Counted from the stretch's first letter, positions 1 through 7,464 are shown. The stretch: 32,702 nucleotides of DNA from JAZQHR01 sp045540695 (GCA_045540695.1 JAZQHR010000061.1:1-32702); one strand, 5' to 3'. Notes: generated by a model not told the origin, from the letters alone. Numbers and translations: made by a program.

Positions 1-1
1 T

Positions 2-217
2 ATGTATGAATTTTCCGACCTTGAAAACCTACCCGAAGATACCCTTTTAAGCAATCTTGTGTCTATTGCGCCAAAGAAAATTATTTTTCATAATTTAGTT
101 GATTTTAAAAATAACGAAAGCCTGAATATAATATATAAAGTTTTTAAAAATTCGATAGAATTTTGCGACGGGAAATGTCAAAAATGTCGGGAAATGTATG
201 ATATTGAAAAACTATAA
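2..217 (+). CDS. C-terminal part of an unrecognised protein, cut by the window edge
   Basis: An open frame of 71 codons ends in TAA at 215-217. The first ATG lies at the second base of the window, so no ribosome site can be seen and the real gene very probably begins upstream. The visible part is hydrophilic with a short hydrophobic stretch (KKIIFHNLVDF) and ends in a cysteine-rich tail, CDGKCQKC, about 15 residues from the stop. Such a tail could bind metal or an Fe-S cluster, but that is a guess and I do not recognise the family. The gene is followed by a hairpin at 231-255 that may end its transcript. Confidence 0.55.
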   Translation: MYEFSDLENLPEDTLLSNLVSIAPKKIIFHNLVDFKNNESLNIIYKVFKNSIEFCDGKCQKCREMYDIEKL

Positions 218-230
218 TAAATGTGTTATA

Positions 231-255
231 ATGATTTCATCGAAGATGAAATCAT
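231..255. terminator. Perfect 11-bp inverted repeat after the first gene
   Basis: ATGATTTCATC (231-241) pairs perfectly with GATGAAATCAT (245-255) around a GAA loop, 13 bases after the stop of the first gene. It could end that transcript, but the stem is AT-rich and has only TTTAAATT behind it, so it would be a weak intrinsic terminator. It abuts the repeat array that follows and may simply be its first hairpin. Confidence 0.5.
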
Positions 256-439
256 TTAAATTCGCCTGGCGGTGAGCTAAATGTGCTGACGCACGCTAAA
301 TTACTTCGTAGCTAAATTGACCTATGGACAGCTAATAGCGAATTTAATTTAGCTACTCCGAAGGAGTTATTTAGCTATCGAATGAAATGAGGTAATTTAG
401 CTTTGAGCTTCTGCTCAAAATTTAGCTAAAAGAAATCGA
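231..439. repeat. Multi-hairpin palindromic repeat array with AGCTAAAT/ATTTAGCT boxes
   Basis: This fills most of the 309-base gap 218-526. A short box, AGCTAAAT or its complement ATTTAGCT, occurs about seven times. It reads AGCTAAAT or CGCTAAAT in the first half (near 275, 295, 310) and ATTTAGCT in the second half (near 347, 369, 395, 420), so the two halves can pair. Between boxes lie small hairpins of unrelated sequence: GTGC/GCAC (283-294), TAC/GTA (302-310), ACTCC/GGAGT (355-367) and TTTGAGC/GCTCAAA (402-419). TTAAATTCGC (256-265) is mirrored by GCGAATTTAA (338-347). There is no coding frame. It resembles mobile palindromic elements dispersed in gut Clostridia (from memory); no transposase is present. 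Bases 440-526 hold only AT-rich leader and the ribosome site of the next gene. Confidence 0.7.
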
Positions 440-526
440 ACGTATGTAAGAATATGGCAGAAATCATAATGCTTGATAAATCAAAAGAATAAAACATTTT
501 TACATTTATTATAAGGAGATAGAAAT

Positions 527-1339
527 ATGAATATTAGAGTTGTGCAACCTTGTTATTTTGCCGGTGAAAGTCCCGACGAAAAGATAGCTGATTTTTTGAT
601 TGAACAGCTAAATGGCGTTGAGCCGGGAGGCTTAATAGTTCTTCCCGAATATTCAAACGCAGGAGGAATATCGGATGTGGAAAGTGAACTAAAAGCATTG
701 CCTCGTGCCCCAAAAATGCTTGATGCCGCATGCAAAGTGGCTAAAGCCAAAGGCTCTTATGTTGCAGTAAACGTTCTTCACCGATTAAACGGCGAAATCA
801 AAAACAGTACATATTTGTATGATAAAAATGGCGACGTTGCCTTTGTATATAATAAACAGCATCTTCCACCATCGGAAATAAAACTTGGCGTTGTTGCCGG
901 TAATAGTGATGGTAAAGCTAAATGCACATGCATAGTTGATGGCATACGTTTTGCGTTTATGACTTGTTACGATGTGTATTTTAATGAACAAATAGAATTT
1001 ATTGCTGATTTCAAGCCTGATATTATACTTATCCCTGGTTATCAGCGCGGTGAACGCACAGACATCATAAGAGCACAGGCAAAGCTAACTGCATTTAGAT
1101 GTAACGCATACGTTGCACGTTCTTCGTTTTCTATGAACGATGACGAGCATGGCGGATGTTCTATGATTGTCGCACCTGACGGACAGATTATAAAGGATAT
1201 GGGAAAAGATGTCGGTTTCATATCAGCTGATGTTGATCCTTTGTATAAATATATGCGTACAGCAGGATTTGGCGGCGATACAGTCAGAAACGATAAATTT
1301 ATAGCTGACGGACTTTGCCCTGAAGCGTTTAGGGCTTAG
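527..1339 (+). CDS. Carbon-nitrogen hydrolase (nitrilase superfamily amidase)
   Basis: A 270-residue cytoplasmic enzyme of the nitrilase superfamily, which hydrolyses amide or carbamoyl C-N bonds through a Glu-Lys-Cys triad. All three residues are visible in their usual contexts: Glu41 in LPEYSN, Lys110 in YNKQHLPP and Cys147 in FMTCYDVYF. The length is normal for the single-domain amidase branch (N-carbamoylputrescine amidase, omega-amidase and relatives). The exact substrate cannot be read from the sequence. The ATG follows AAGGAGATAGAAAT, an excellent ribosome site. The aldo/keto reductase gene starts 21 bases downstream, so the two are probably co-transcribed. The repeat array lies immediately upstream and I found no convincing promoter there. 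Confidence 0.93.
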   Translation: MNIRVVQPCYFAGESPDEKIADFLIEQLNGVEPGGLIVLPEYSNAGGISDVESELKALPRAPKMLDAACKVAKAKGSYVAVNVLHRLNGEIKNSTYLYDKNGDVAFVYNKQHLPPSEIKLGVVAGNSDGKAKCTCIVDGIRFAFMTCYDVYFNEQIEFIADFKPDIILIPGYQRGERTDIIRAQAKLTAFRCNAYVARSSFSMNDDEHGGCSMIVAPDGQIIKDMGKDVGFISADVDPLYKYMRTAGFGGDTVRNDKFIADGLCPEAFRA

Positions 1340-1360
1340 AATAATGAAAAGAGGTCAAAT

Positions 1361-2299
1361 ATGAGATATTCAGATTGCTTTGGAAAGAAAAGCTCAAGAA
1401 TATTACTGGGAACTGCTTATTTTGGCGATGGTATAAGCGAGCAGGATGCTTTTTCTATGATGGATTTGTTTCGTGAAATGGGCGGAACACATATAGATAC
1501 TGCAAGACTCTATGCAAACGGGAAAGCTGAGGAAATAGTAGGACGATGGGTTATTTCAAGAAAAGCGACAGATATGCTCATTTCTACAAAAGGCGGCTAC
1601 TACGATATGGATATGGGCGAAACACCCAGAATTACAAATGCCGATGTAAGAGCAGACATTGAAAAAAGCTTAAAGGCTTTAAATAGAGATACCATCGACT
1701 TTTATTGGCTTCACAGAGATGATGAAAACCGAAGTGCAGAAGAAATAATTGATATGCTAAACGACCTTGTAAAAGAGGGTAAGATAGTAAGTTTTGGTGC
1801 ATCAAACTGGACTGCTAAAAGGATAAACGAAGCAAATAAGTACGCTAAGGAAAAAGGATTGATTGGTTTTTCAGCAAGCCAGATACGATTTAACCCTGCG
1901 TATTGTCTTGGCGAGAGAACAGGTCTTGTGGGGATGGATGATAACGAGTTTGCATTTTATAAGAAAACCAATATGCCTGTAGTAGCATATTCGTCGCAGG
2001 CAAAGGGATTTTTCTCGAAAATGGCAGAGGTAGGTGAGAGTGCACTTTCCGAAAAAGCTAAAAAGAGATATCTGTGTGGGGAAAATCTAAGCAGACTTGA
2101 AGTGTTAAAAAGATTATCCGATAAATATAGTACAAGCGTTGCGGGGGTAATTTGCGGAGCATTTTCAAGCTTTGATAATCCTGAGGTGTTTCCTGTAATT
2201 GGAGGAAGTAATCTAAAACAGATTGAAGATTCGCTCTCAGGTGCAGATGTGAAAATAGAAAAAGAAGAGCTTAGAAAAATCTTCAAGCTTGATATATAA
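1361..2299 (+). CDS. Aldo/keto reductase
   Basis: A 312-residue NAD(P)H-dependent oxidoreductase of the AKR superfamily, a TIM barrel that reduces carbonyl groups. The catalytic tetrad is visible: Asp47 and Tyr51 in DTARLY, Lys77 in ISTKGG and His118 in YWLHRDD. Nucleotide-binding features follow toward the C-terminus (VAYSSQAKGFF near residue 210 and PVIGGSN near 285). The pattern resembles the AKR branch often annotated as predicted oxidoreductase in Firmicutes; the substrate is unknown. The ATG follows AGAGGTCAAAT. It sits 21 bases after the amidase gene and 44 before the lipid kinase gene, suggesting one transcript, though the three activities do not form an obvious pathway. Confidence 0.93.
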   Translation: MRYSDCFGKKSSRILLGTAYFGDGISEQDAFSMMDLFREMGGTHIDTARLYANGKAEEIVGRWVISRKATDMLISTKGGYYDMDMGETPRITNADVRADIEKSLKALNRDTIDFYWLHRDDENRSAEEIIDMLNDLVKEGKIVSFGASNWTAKRINEANKYAKEKGLIGFSASQIRFNPAYCLGERTGLVGMDDNEFAFYKKTNMPVVAYSSQAKGFFSKMAEVGESALSEKAKKRYLCGENLSRLEVLKRLSDKYSTSVAGVICGAFSSFDNPEVFPVIGGSNLKQIEDSLSGADVKIEKEELRKIFKLDI

Positions 2300-2343
2300 A
2301 TGAAAAAATTTCTAAATGTTTAAAAATACGTGCGAGGTATCAT

Positions 2344-3315
2344 ATGAAAACGATTTTTGTGATAAACCCCAAAGCAGGAAAAGGAAACAACATTGAGAAA
2401 CTAAAAAAATCTATAAAAGCTGCAATAGAGCATTTAAAGGCTGATGCAGAAATTTATTTTACAAAATCCGTAGGCGATGCTAAAGAATTTGTGGAAAACC
2501 ATTGCAAAAATTACGGCATAGCTCGTTTTATAGCGTGTGGTGGTGATGGTACACTTTCAGAAATTATAAACGGTGTCGTTGAGCACGAGGGCGTGGAAAT
2601 AGGCGTTATACCAATCGGAACGGGAAACGATTTTTGCAGAAATTTTGCATTTCATGGTGATTTCTTTGATGCTGAAGCTCAGCTAAAAGGGGAGAGTGTG
2701 AAGTGTGATGCCATAAAGTACAGCACTTATGTTAACGGAACAGAAAAAACGGGCTACGGCGTAAATATGTTTAATATTGGCTTTGACTGTAACGTTGCCG
2801 ATATGACAAATAGTATAAAGAAAAAAAGCAGTGTTTTAGGCTCGTTTGCATATATTCTTTCTATCTTTGTCGTGCTTATAAAGAAGAAAGGTGCAAATCT
2901 TGTGATGGAGCTTGACGGAGATACCAAGCATAACGGAGAATTACTTCTTACATCTATAGCAAACGGAAGTTTTTGCGGAGGCGGAGTTATGAGTAACCCC
3001 TTAGCAGATGTAAGCGACGGATATATAAACCTAAATATCATCCGCAATGTGTCAAGATTAAGACTTCTTACACTTCTTCCGCGATATATGAAGGGTACAC
3101 ATGTAAAAATGAAAAATATAGAAAATATCATACTTAATTCACGTTGCAAAAAAGTAACTGTAGTTCCCAAAAATAATACTATGCGCCTTTGTATAGATGG
3201 CGAGATAACCGACGCAGGCAAAACAGAATTTTCTATAGTACATAATGCATTTAATTTTGTTGTGCCATTTGTAGACAAATTAAATACAAAACAAAAAGAG
3301 CAGATAATAAGGTAA
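2344..3315 (+). CDS. Diacylglycerol/lipid kinase, YegS/DagK family
   Basis: A 323-residue lipid kinase of the diacylglycerol kinase catalytic family, which transfers phosphate from ATP to diacylglycerol or a related lipid at the inner face of the membrane. The N-terminus has INPKAGKG (residues 8-14), followed by the nucleotide-binding GGDGT (66-70) and IPIGTGNDF (89-97). The C-terminal half carries the beta-sandwich typical of YegS/DgkB (FCGGGVMSNPLADVSDG and CIDGE). Length and motif order are normal. It is probably the last gene of a three-gene run. Its likely role is recycling diacylglycerol released during lipoteichoic-acid or lipid turnover, which is inference from the family. The ATG is preceded by GCGAGGTATCAT. 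Confidence 0.93.
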   Translation: MKTIFVINPKAGKGNNIEKLKKSIKAAIEHLKADAEIYFTKSVGDAKEFVENHCKNYGIARFIACGGDGTLSEIINGVVEHEGVEIGVIPIGTGNDFCRNFAFHGDFFDAEAQLKGESVKCDAIKYSTYVNGTEKTGYGVNMFNIGFDCNVADMTNSIKKKSSVLGSFAYILSIFVVLIKKKGANLVMELDGDTKHNGELLLTSIANGSFCGGGVMSNPLADVSDGYINLNIIRNVSRLRLLTLLPRYMKGTHVKMKNIENIILNSRCKKVTVVPKNNTMRLCIDGEITDAGKTEFSIVHNAFNFVVPFVDKLNTKQKEQIIR

Positions 3316-3334
3316 ATGTTTTAAGGATAAAAAA

Positions 3335-3387
3335 CTTCCCTTTGAGGGAAAGGTGGCAAAACCACAGGTTTTGACGGATGAGGTGGA
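3335..3387 (+). repeat. Double-hairpin REP-like repeat, copy 1
   Basis: TTCCCT (3336-3341) pairs with AGGGAA (3345-3350). It is followed by GGTGGC, a second hairpin CAAAACC (3357-3363) with GGTTTTG (3367-3373), then GACGGATGAGGTGGA. A related element with a different second hairpin lies at 31667-31715 in the same orientation. I recall this layout (purine/pyrimidine hairpin, GTGGC, variable hairpin, GACGGA-GGG) as a common dispersed palindromic repeat in gut Clostridia. Confidence 0.65.
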
Positions 3388-3462
3388 ATTGTAGGGCACA
3401 GCCTTTAGGATGTGCCGCAAATACATAATAACGGTTTGCCGGGAACCGCCAAACCCTACGAT
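3388..3462 (+). repeat. Two-armed (cloverleaf-like) palindromic element, copy 1
   Basis: ATTGTAGGG (3388-3396) at one tip pairs with CCCTACGAT (3454-3462) at the other. Inside are two independent hairpins: GGCACA/TGTGCC with inner CCT/AGG (3395-3416), and GGTTTG/CAAACC (about 3433-3455). A second element with the same tips but unrelated arms lies at 11307-11362 in the opposite orientation. This copy directly abuts the REP-like repeat upstream and the bidirectional terminator downstream. Confidence 0.6.
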
Positions 3463-3497
3463 AAAAGGCTGAACGAAATTAGTCGTTCAGCCTTTTG
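3463..3497. terminator. Strong bidirectional intrinsic terminator
   Basis: A perfect 14-bp stem, AAAAGGCTGAACGA (3463-3476) with TCGTTCAGCCTTTT (3483-3496), encloses a six-base loop. The A-tract and T-tract on either side let it work on both strands. It sits between the converging lipid kinase (+) and MATE (-) genes and can end both transcripts. Confidence 0.9.
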
Positions 3498-3538
3498 AAT
3501 TTATTGTCCTTAACAGCACATCTATTGTAACCTGCTTT

Positions 3539-4906
3539 TTATACCTTCGCACTTTTTTTCCATATTCCCGTGTAATAAAATACCACACCTATAAAGAACG
3601 GAGTAAATCCTGCGAGTGCATCGCCAAGCCAGAAGCCGTAATGCTTCATACCAAGTGTCAGTCCGAAAAGCACCGCAAGTCCTATTCTCATTACTATGCC
3701 GTCCAGTATCGCTGTAACAAAATTTATGCGGTAGTTTCCACTGCCGTTTAAAAGTGCATTCATTATAGCTCTAAGTGCACTTCCGTAAAATAGCAGAACT
3801 GCTATCGGTATGTAACCTCCTGCGATGTCCAGGACTGAAATATCGGTTGTAAACATCGAGAATATCTGCCTTGGAAATAAGATGAATATCACCGATAGCA
3901 CGGTCGAAACAGAAAGTGTTATTACCGCAAGTGTTTTTAAAACCTTCTTTACTCTTCCATATTCCGCAGCAGCTATGTTTTGTCCTACCATAGTCGATCC
4001 TGCCGCATTCATTGCATTAGATACAAGAACGCTTATGCTTGAAATCTTGTTTGCTATTCCTGCAAATGCCGATACCGCAACTCCGTACGAGTTTATCCAC
4101 GAGTTTACAAAAAGCTTTGACACCATTATCGATGCACTTTTTATCGCCATAGGTGTGCCAAGCTTAACAAGGTCAGAAAGCATTTCTATATCCCATTTTG
4201 TAAAATATGATTTTTTCATATTAAGCTCAAATTCACTTTTGTTTTTTGTAAGGAACACCACGCACGATATAAAACTTACCGCCTGACTTATCACAGTAGC
4301 AAGAGCCGCACCGCCTGCTCCCATTTTAAATACCATTACAAATATGATGTCAAGTAATAAGTTTAAAACAGCCGCTATGCTTATAAAAATAAACGGATGC
4401 TTTGAATCACCCATACCGCGAAGTATAGCACTTACTACGTTGTAGCCATATATAAATACAAGCCCTGCCATGCTAATGACAGAATATGCCCTCGCACCAG
4501 CGTATGCTTCTGTTGGAGTGTTCATAAGTGATAATAGCTGATTTTGAAATAAAAGTCCAAGTGCACCTATTATAATGGCACACACTATCAGAAACGAACT
4601 CATCGTTCCGACAAATCTTCCGAGCTGGTCTCTTTTTTTAGCACCTATGTATTTTGCTATTATTATTTGTCCTGCACTTGAAAACCCCATTGCTACAAAT
4701 GTAAGAAAATGTGCTACATCACCGCCAACTGCTACCGCTGAAATACCAGTTTTGCCAAGTGTATTTCCAACTACTATCATATCTACCATGTTGTAGACAA
4801 CCTGTAGTAAATTTGACAAAAACAGTGGCATTGCAAACTTTATAAGGTCACTTGATATGTTACCCTTTGTGAAGTCTTTTATCTGAGTTTTTTCCGTCGT
4901 AATCAC
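3539..4906 (-). CDS. MATE family multidrug/Na+ antiporter
   Basis: A 455-residue integral membrane protein with about 12 hydrophobic segments in two homologous halves, typical of MATE exporters that expel cationic compounds in exchange for Na+ or H+. Family features include the N-terminal pattern FAMPLFLSNLLQVVYNMVD, IIVGNTLG, and the loop IAKYIGAKKRDQLGRFVG after TM2. It is the only - strand gene. The start is uncertain: the first in-frame codon is GTG (4904-4906), but the best ribosome-site match, AGAAGGTGAT on the - strand, overlaps this GTG instead of lying 5-9 bases before it. The next in-frame ATG would remove the conserved N-terminal helix region. A good promoter lies at 4932-4960. The substrate is unknown. 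Confidence 0.92.
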   Translation of the reverse strand: MITTEKTQIKDFTKGNISSDLIKFAMPLFLSNLLQVVYNMVDMIVVGNTLGKTGISAVAVGGDVAHFLTFVAMGFSSAGQIIIAKYIGAKKRDQLGRFVGTMSSFLIVCAIIIGALGLLFQNQLLSLMNTPTEAYAGARAYSVISMAGLVFIYGYNVVSAILRGMGDSKHPFIFISIAAVLNLLLDIIFVMVFKMGAGGAALATVISQAVSFISCVVFLTKNKSEFELNMKKSYFTKWDIEMLSDLVKLGTPMAIKSASIMVSKLFVNSWINSYGVAVSAFAGIANKISSISVLVSNAMNAAGSTMVGQNIAAAEYGRVKKVLKTLAVITLSVSTVLSVIFILFPRQIFSMFTTDISVLDIAGGYIPIAVLLFYGSALRAIMNALLNGSGNYRINFVTAILDGIVMRIGLAVLFGLTLGMKHYGFWLGDALAGFTPFFIGVVFYYTGIWKKSAKV

Positions 4907-4931
4907 CTTCTGATTTTTTAGAACTATTACT

Positions 4932-4960
4932 ATTTTAACCTGGATTTATAAAATTTTCAA
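4932..4960 (-). promoter_or_regulatory. Sigma-A type promoter for the MATE gene
   Basis: Read on the - strand, TTGAAA (4955-4960) and TAAAAT (4932-4937) are separated by 17 bases. The -10 ends 26 bases before the proposed GTG start. The stretch is very AT-rich, so chance matches are possible. Confidence 0.55.
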
Positions 4961-5048
4961 CTTTTTTGTTTTTTAATTATTTTTTTGTGTATACTATCAG
5001 TTATAAGATATAAAAATTGTATTTTAATTAAAAAAATGAAATTTTCTA

Positions 5049-5077
5049 TTGAATATTGAAAAAAATGGTGTTATAAT
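5049..5077 (+). promoter_or_regulatory. Sigma-A type promoter with extended -10 for the CofE-like/guaA operon
   Basis: TTGAAT (5049-5054), a 17-base spacer and TATAAT (5072-5077). TG at 5069-5070 gives the extended -10 form TGTTATAAT. The start codon lies 38 bases after the -10. It diverges from the MATE promoter, so the 209-base gap 4907-5115 holds two back-to-back promoters. Confidence 0.7.
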
Positions 5078-5115
5078 ATACGTTGTTGAATTTTTTGAAA
5101 AAAGAAGGGGTTTAA

Positions 5116-6312
5116 GTGTCAAACGAAAGAAAAGTGGGAACGGTATCACGCGGTATCCGTTGTCCAATCATCCGTGAAGGTGACGACTTGGCAACAATCG
5201 TTACAAACAGTGTTTTAGAAGCAGCTGAGAGTGAAGGTTTTGGTTTCCATGACCGCGATGTAATATCTATTACAGAATCAATCGTGGCTCGTGCACAGGG
5301 AAACTATGCCTCAGTTGATGATATAGCAAATGACGTACGTGAAAAATTAGGTGGAAAGACAGTGGGAGTTATATTCCCGATTCTTTCAAGAAACCGTTTT
5401 GCAATCTGCCTTCGTGGTATAGCAAAGGGTTGTGAGAAGGTAGTTTTAATGCTTAGTTATCCGTCAGACGAGGTTGGAAATGAACTTGTCAGCCTTGATA
5501 AAATCGACGCAGCAGGAGTTAATCCGTATTCTGATGTACTTTCACTGGAAGATTACAGAAAGCATTTTGGTGTAAATCTTCATGAATTTACAGGTGTAGA
5601 TTATGTTGAATACTATGGAAATCTTGTTCGTGAATGCGGTGCAGAAGTTGAGATTATTTTTGCAAATCAGGCAAAGGCTATCTTAAACTACGCCGATTGT
5701 ATTATAAATTGTGATATTCATACAAGAGCACGTACAAAGCGTATTTTAAAAGAAGCAGGCGCAAAGGTTGTATGCGGACTTGATGACATACTAAATGCAC
5801 CTGTTAACGGCAGCGGTTGTAACGAAAGATACGGACTACTTGGTTCGAATAAATCTACCGAGGATAAAGTAAAACTATTCCCAAGAGAATGTACTGACCT
5901 TGTATACGATATTCAGAAAAAAATGCTTGAAAAGACAGGTAAGCATATCGAAGTTATGGTATACGGCGACGGAGCTTTCAAAGACCCTAAGGGTAAAATC
6001 TGGGAGCTTGCAGACCCTGTTGTATCACCTGCATTTACAGATGGTCTTATAGGTACTCCAAATGAACTTAAGCTTAAGTACCTTGCAGATAATGATTTTA
6101 AGGATTTGTCAGGTGAAGAGCTTAAAAAAGCTATTTCTGACAGTATTCGTTCTAAAGATGGCGACCTCGTAGGAAATATGGCTTCTCAGGGGACTACACC
6201 TCGTCAGCTTACTGATCTTATTGGTTCACTATGTGACCTTACAAGCGGTTCGGGTGACAAGGGTACACCTGTAGTACTTGTTCAGGGTTACTTCGATAAT
6301 TATACAAACTAG
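5116..6312 (+). CDS. CofE-like protein (coenzyme F420-0:L-glutamate ligase family)
   Basis: A 398-residue cytoplasmic protein whose N-terminal part resembles the F420-0:gamma-glutamyl ligase family: GIRCPIIREGDDL (residues 14-26), DRDVISITESIVARAQG (47-63), then long alpha/beta segments and VYGDGAFKDPKGKIW (about 288-302). CofE itself uses GTP to add glutamates to F420-0 and is about 250 residues, so this version is much longer. Coenzyme F420 is not expected in Clostridia and no other F420 gene is seen, so the true substrate is probably different. The start is GTG, supported by AGAAGGGG six bases upstream; no in-frame ATG fits. The GMP synthase gene begins 9 bases after the stop, so the two are almost certainly co-transcribed. 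The family assignment is fairly sure and the function is unknown. Confidence 0.8.
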   Translation: MSNERKVGTVSRGIRCPIIREGDDLATIVTNSVLEAAESEGFGFHDRDVISITESIVARAQGNYASVDDIANDVREKLGGKTVGVIFPILSRNRFAICLRGIAKGCEKVVLMLSYPSDEVGNELVSLDKIDAAGVNPYSDVLSLEDYRKHFGVNLHEFTGVDYVEYYGNLVRECGAEVEIIFANQAKAILNYADCIINCDIHTRARTKRILKEAGAKVVCGLDDILNAPVNGSGCNERYGLLGSNKSTEDKVKLFPRECTDLVYDIQKKMLEKTGKHIEVMVYGDGAFKDPKGKIWELADPVVSPAFTDGLIGTPNELKLKYLADNDFKDLSGEELKKAISDSIRSKDGDLVGNMASQGTTPRQLTDLIGSLCDLTSGSGDKGTPVVLVQGYFDNYTN

Positions 6313-6321
6313 GAGGCAGCT

Positions 6322-7302
6322 ATGGATACTAATAAACGTCCCGAAACAATGGAAAGAATTACTACCAAAGCACTTGCCGATGCGTTTATCGCAGAGCAGG
6401 TTGAAGCGGTTAGAAAACAGGTAGGCGATAAGAAGGTACTTCTTGCACTTTCAGGTGGTGTAGACTCATCAGTTGTTGCTGCACTTTTAATAAAAGCTAT
6501 CGGCAAACAGCTTGTATGCGTACACGTAAACCATGGCTTAATGCGTAAAGGCGAGAGCGAAAACGTTATCGAAGTATTTAAAAACGGACTTGACGCAAAC
6601 CTTATATATGTTGATGCTACCGACAGATTTTTAGACCTTCTTGCAGGCGTATCAGAGCCGGAAAAGAAAAGAAAAATCATCGGCGGGGAATTTATAAAAG
6701 TATTTGACGAAGAAGCTGCAAAGCTTACAGATATTAAATTTCTTGCACAGGGTACTATTTATCCTGATATACTTGAAAGCGACGGCGTAAAGGCACATCA
6801 TAACGTTGGCGGACTTCCTGAAGAAATGGAAATGGAGCTTGTAGAGCCTGTTAAACTTTTATATAAAGATGAAGTAAGAGTAGTAGGCTCAGCACTCGGT
6901 CTTCCTGACGAAATGGTATATCGTCAGCCATTCCCGGGTCCCGGCCTTGGAGTGAGATGCCTTGGTGCTATTACTCGTGACAGACTTCATGCACTTAGAG
7001 AAGCGGATGCAATCCTTCGTGAAGAGTTTGATAAAAACGGCCTTGCAGGAAAAGTATGGCAGTATTTCATCGCTGTACCTGATATGAAGAGCGTAGGCGT
7101 AAAAGACGATAAACGCTACGAAGGCTGGCCTGCAATCATCCGTGCGGTAAATACAGTAGATGCTATGACTGCTACTATCGAGGAAATACCATATGCAGTT
7201 CTTCATCACATCACAGACAGAATTACCCATGAGGTTGACGGTATCAATAGAGTGCTTCTAGACCTTACACCAAAGCCTATTGGCACGATTGAGTGGGAAT
7301 AA
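6322..7302 (+). CDS. guaA: GMP synthase, ATP-pyrophosphatase subunit only (no glutaminase domain)
   Basis: A 326-residue protein matching the C-terminal two thirds of GuaA. The ATP-PPase P-loop SGGVDSS is at residues 44-50, followed by HVNHGLMRKGE, QGTIYPDILES, KAHHNVGGLPE, the hallmark QPFPGPGLGVR, and the dimerisation domain ending in KPIGTIEWE. It adenylates XMP and aminates it to GMP. Ordinary bacterial GuaA is about 510-525 residues with an N-terminal class I glutaminase; here that domain is absent. The ATG has a perfect AGGAGG site (6312-6317), so this is a designed short gene and not a fragment. Archaea use such a split enzyme (GuaAa/GuaAb). A separate glutaminase gene elsewhere, or use of free ammonia, would be needed; none lies in this window. 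Confidence 0.93.
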   Translation: MDTNKRPETMERITTKALADAFIAEQVEAVRKQVGDKKVLLALSGGVDSSVVAALLIKAIGKQLVCVHVNHGLMRKGESENVIEVFKNGLDANLIYVDATDRFLDLLAGVSEPEKKRKIIGGEFIKVFDEEAAKLTDIKFLAQGTIYPDILESDGVKAHHNVGGLPEEMEMELVEPVKLLYKDEVRVVGSALGLPDEMVYRQPFPGPGLGVRCLGAITRDRLHALREADAILREEFDKNGLAGKVWQYFIAVPDMKSVGVKDDKRYEGWPAIIRAVNTVDAMTATIEEIPYAVLHHITDRITHEVDGINRVLLDLTPKPIGTIEWE

Positions 7303-7335
7303 TACAAAGAGGGTACCGCTTAATTTCACCGAGCG

Positions 7336-7348
7336 CTGCCGGCGGCAG
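7336..7348. repeat. Small GC-rich hairpin after guaA
   Basis: CTGCC (7336-7340) pairs with GGCAG (7344-7348) around GGC, in a locally GC-rich patch of an otherwise AT-rich gap. There is no T-tract, so it is not a clear terminator. It may be the remnant of a dispersed palindromic repeat. Confidence 0.35.
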
Positions 7349-7401
7349 ATGAATTATTTACAATTTACTTGATAAACATTTTAATTGACAAATATCAATA
7401 T

Positions 7402-7437
7402 AACAGGACTTAAGCTTAATCGGGTTTGAGTCCTGTT
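7402..7437 (+). terminator. Hairpin upstream of the OPT gene; possible guaA terminator or leader structure
   Basis: AACAGGACT (7402-7410) pairs with AGTCCTGTT (7429-7437), and the stem extends inward with A-T and G-T pairs to about 14 bp. There is no run of T beyond TTG, so termination would be weak. It lies 27 bases ahead of the OPT start and could instead be part of that gene's leader. A TTGACA at 7385-7390 lacks a good -10 partner. Confidence 0.45.
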
Positions 7438-7464
7438 GTGCGAAATGACAAAAGGAGATAGAAA

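Noticed and set aside
231..439. CRISPR-like array
   Set aside because: The repeated boxes are only about 8 bases, unevenly spaced, change orientation midway and are separated by hairpins; no cas genes are present.
2754..3278. 174-codon frame on the - strand of the lipid kinase gene
   Set aside because: It is antisense to a conserved coding region, with no ribosome site or recognisable motif. The same applies to the other long antisense frames in the window (for example 3825-4286 on +, 13821-14168 and 14955-15392 on -).
6313..6330. Frameshifted or truncated full-length GuaA
   Set aside because: The upstream sequence encodes an unrelated CofE-like protein, and the short gene has its own perfect ribosome site, so no glutaminase remnant exists.
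7385..7404. Promoter TTGACA with TATAAC ahead of the OPT gene
   Set aside because: The two boxes are only 8 bases apart, and no -10 lies at 16-18 bases from TTGACA.
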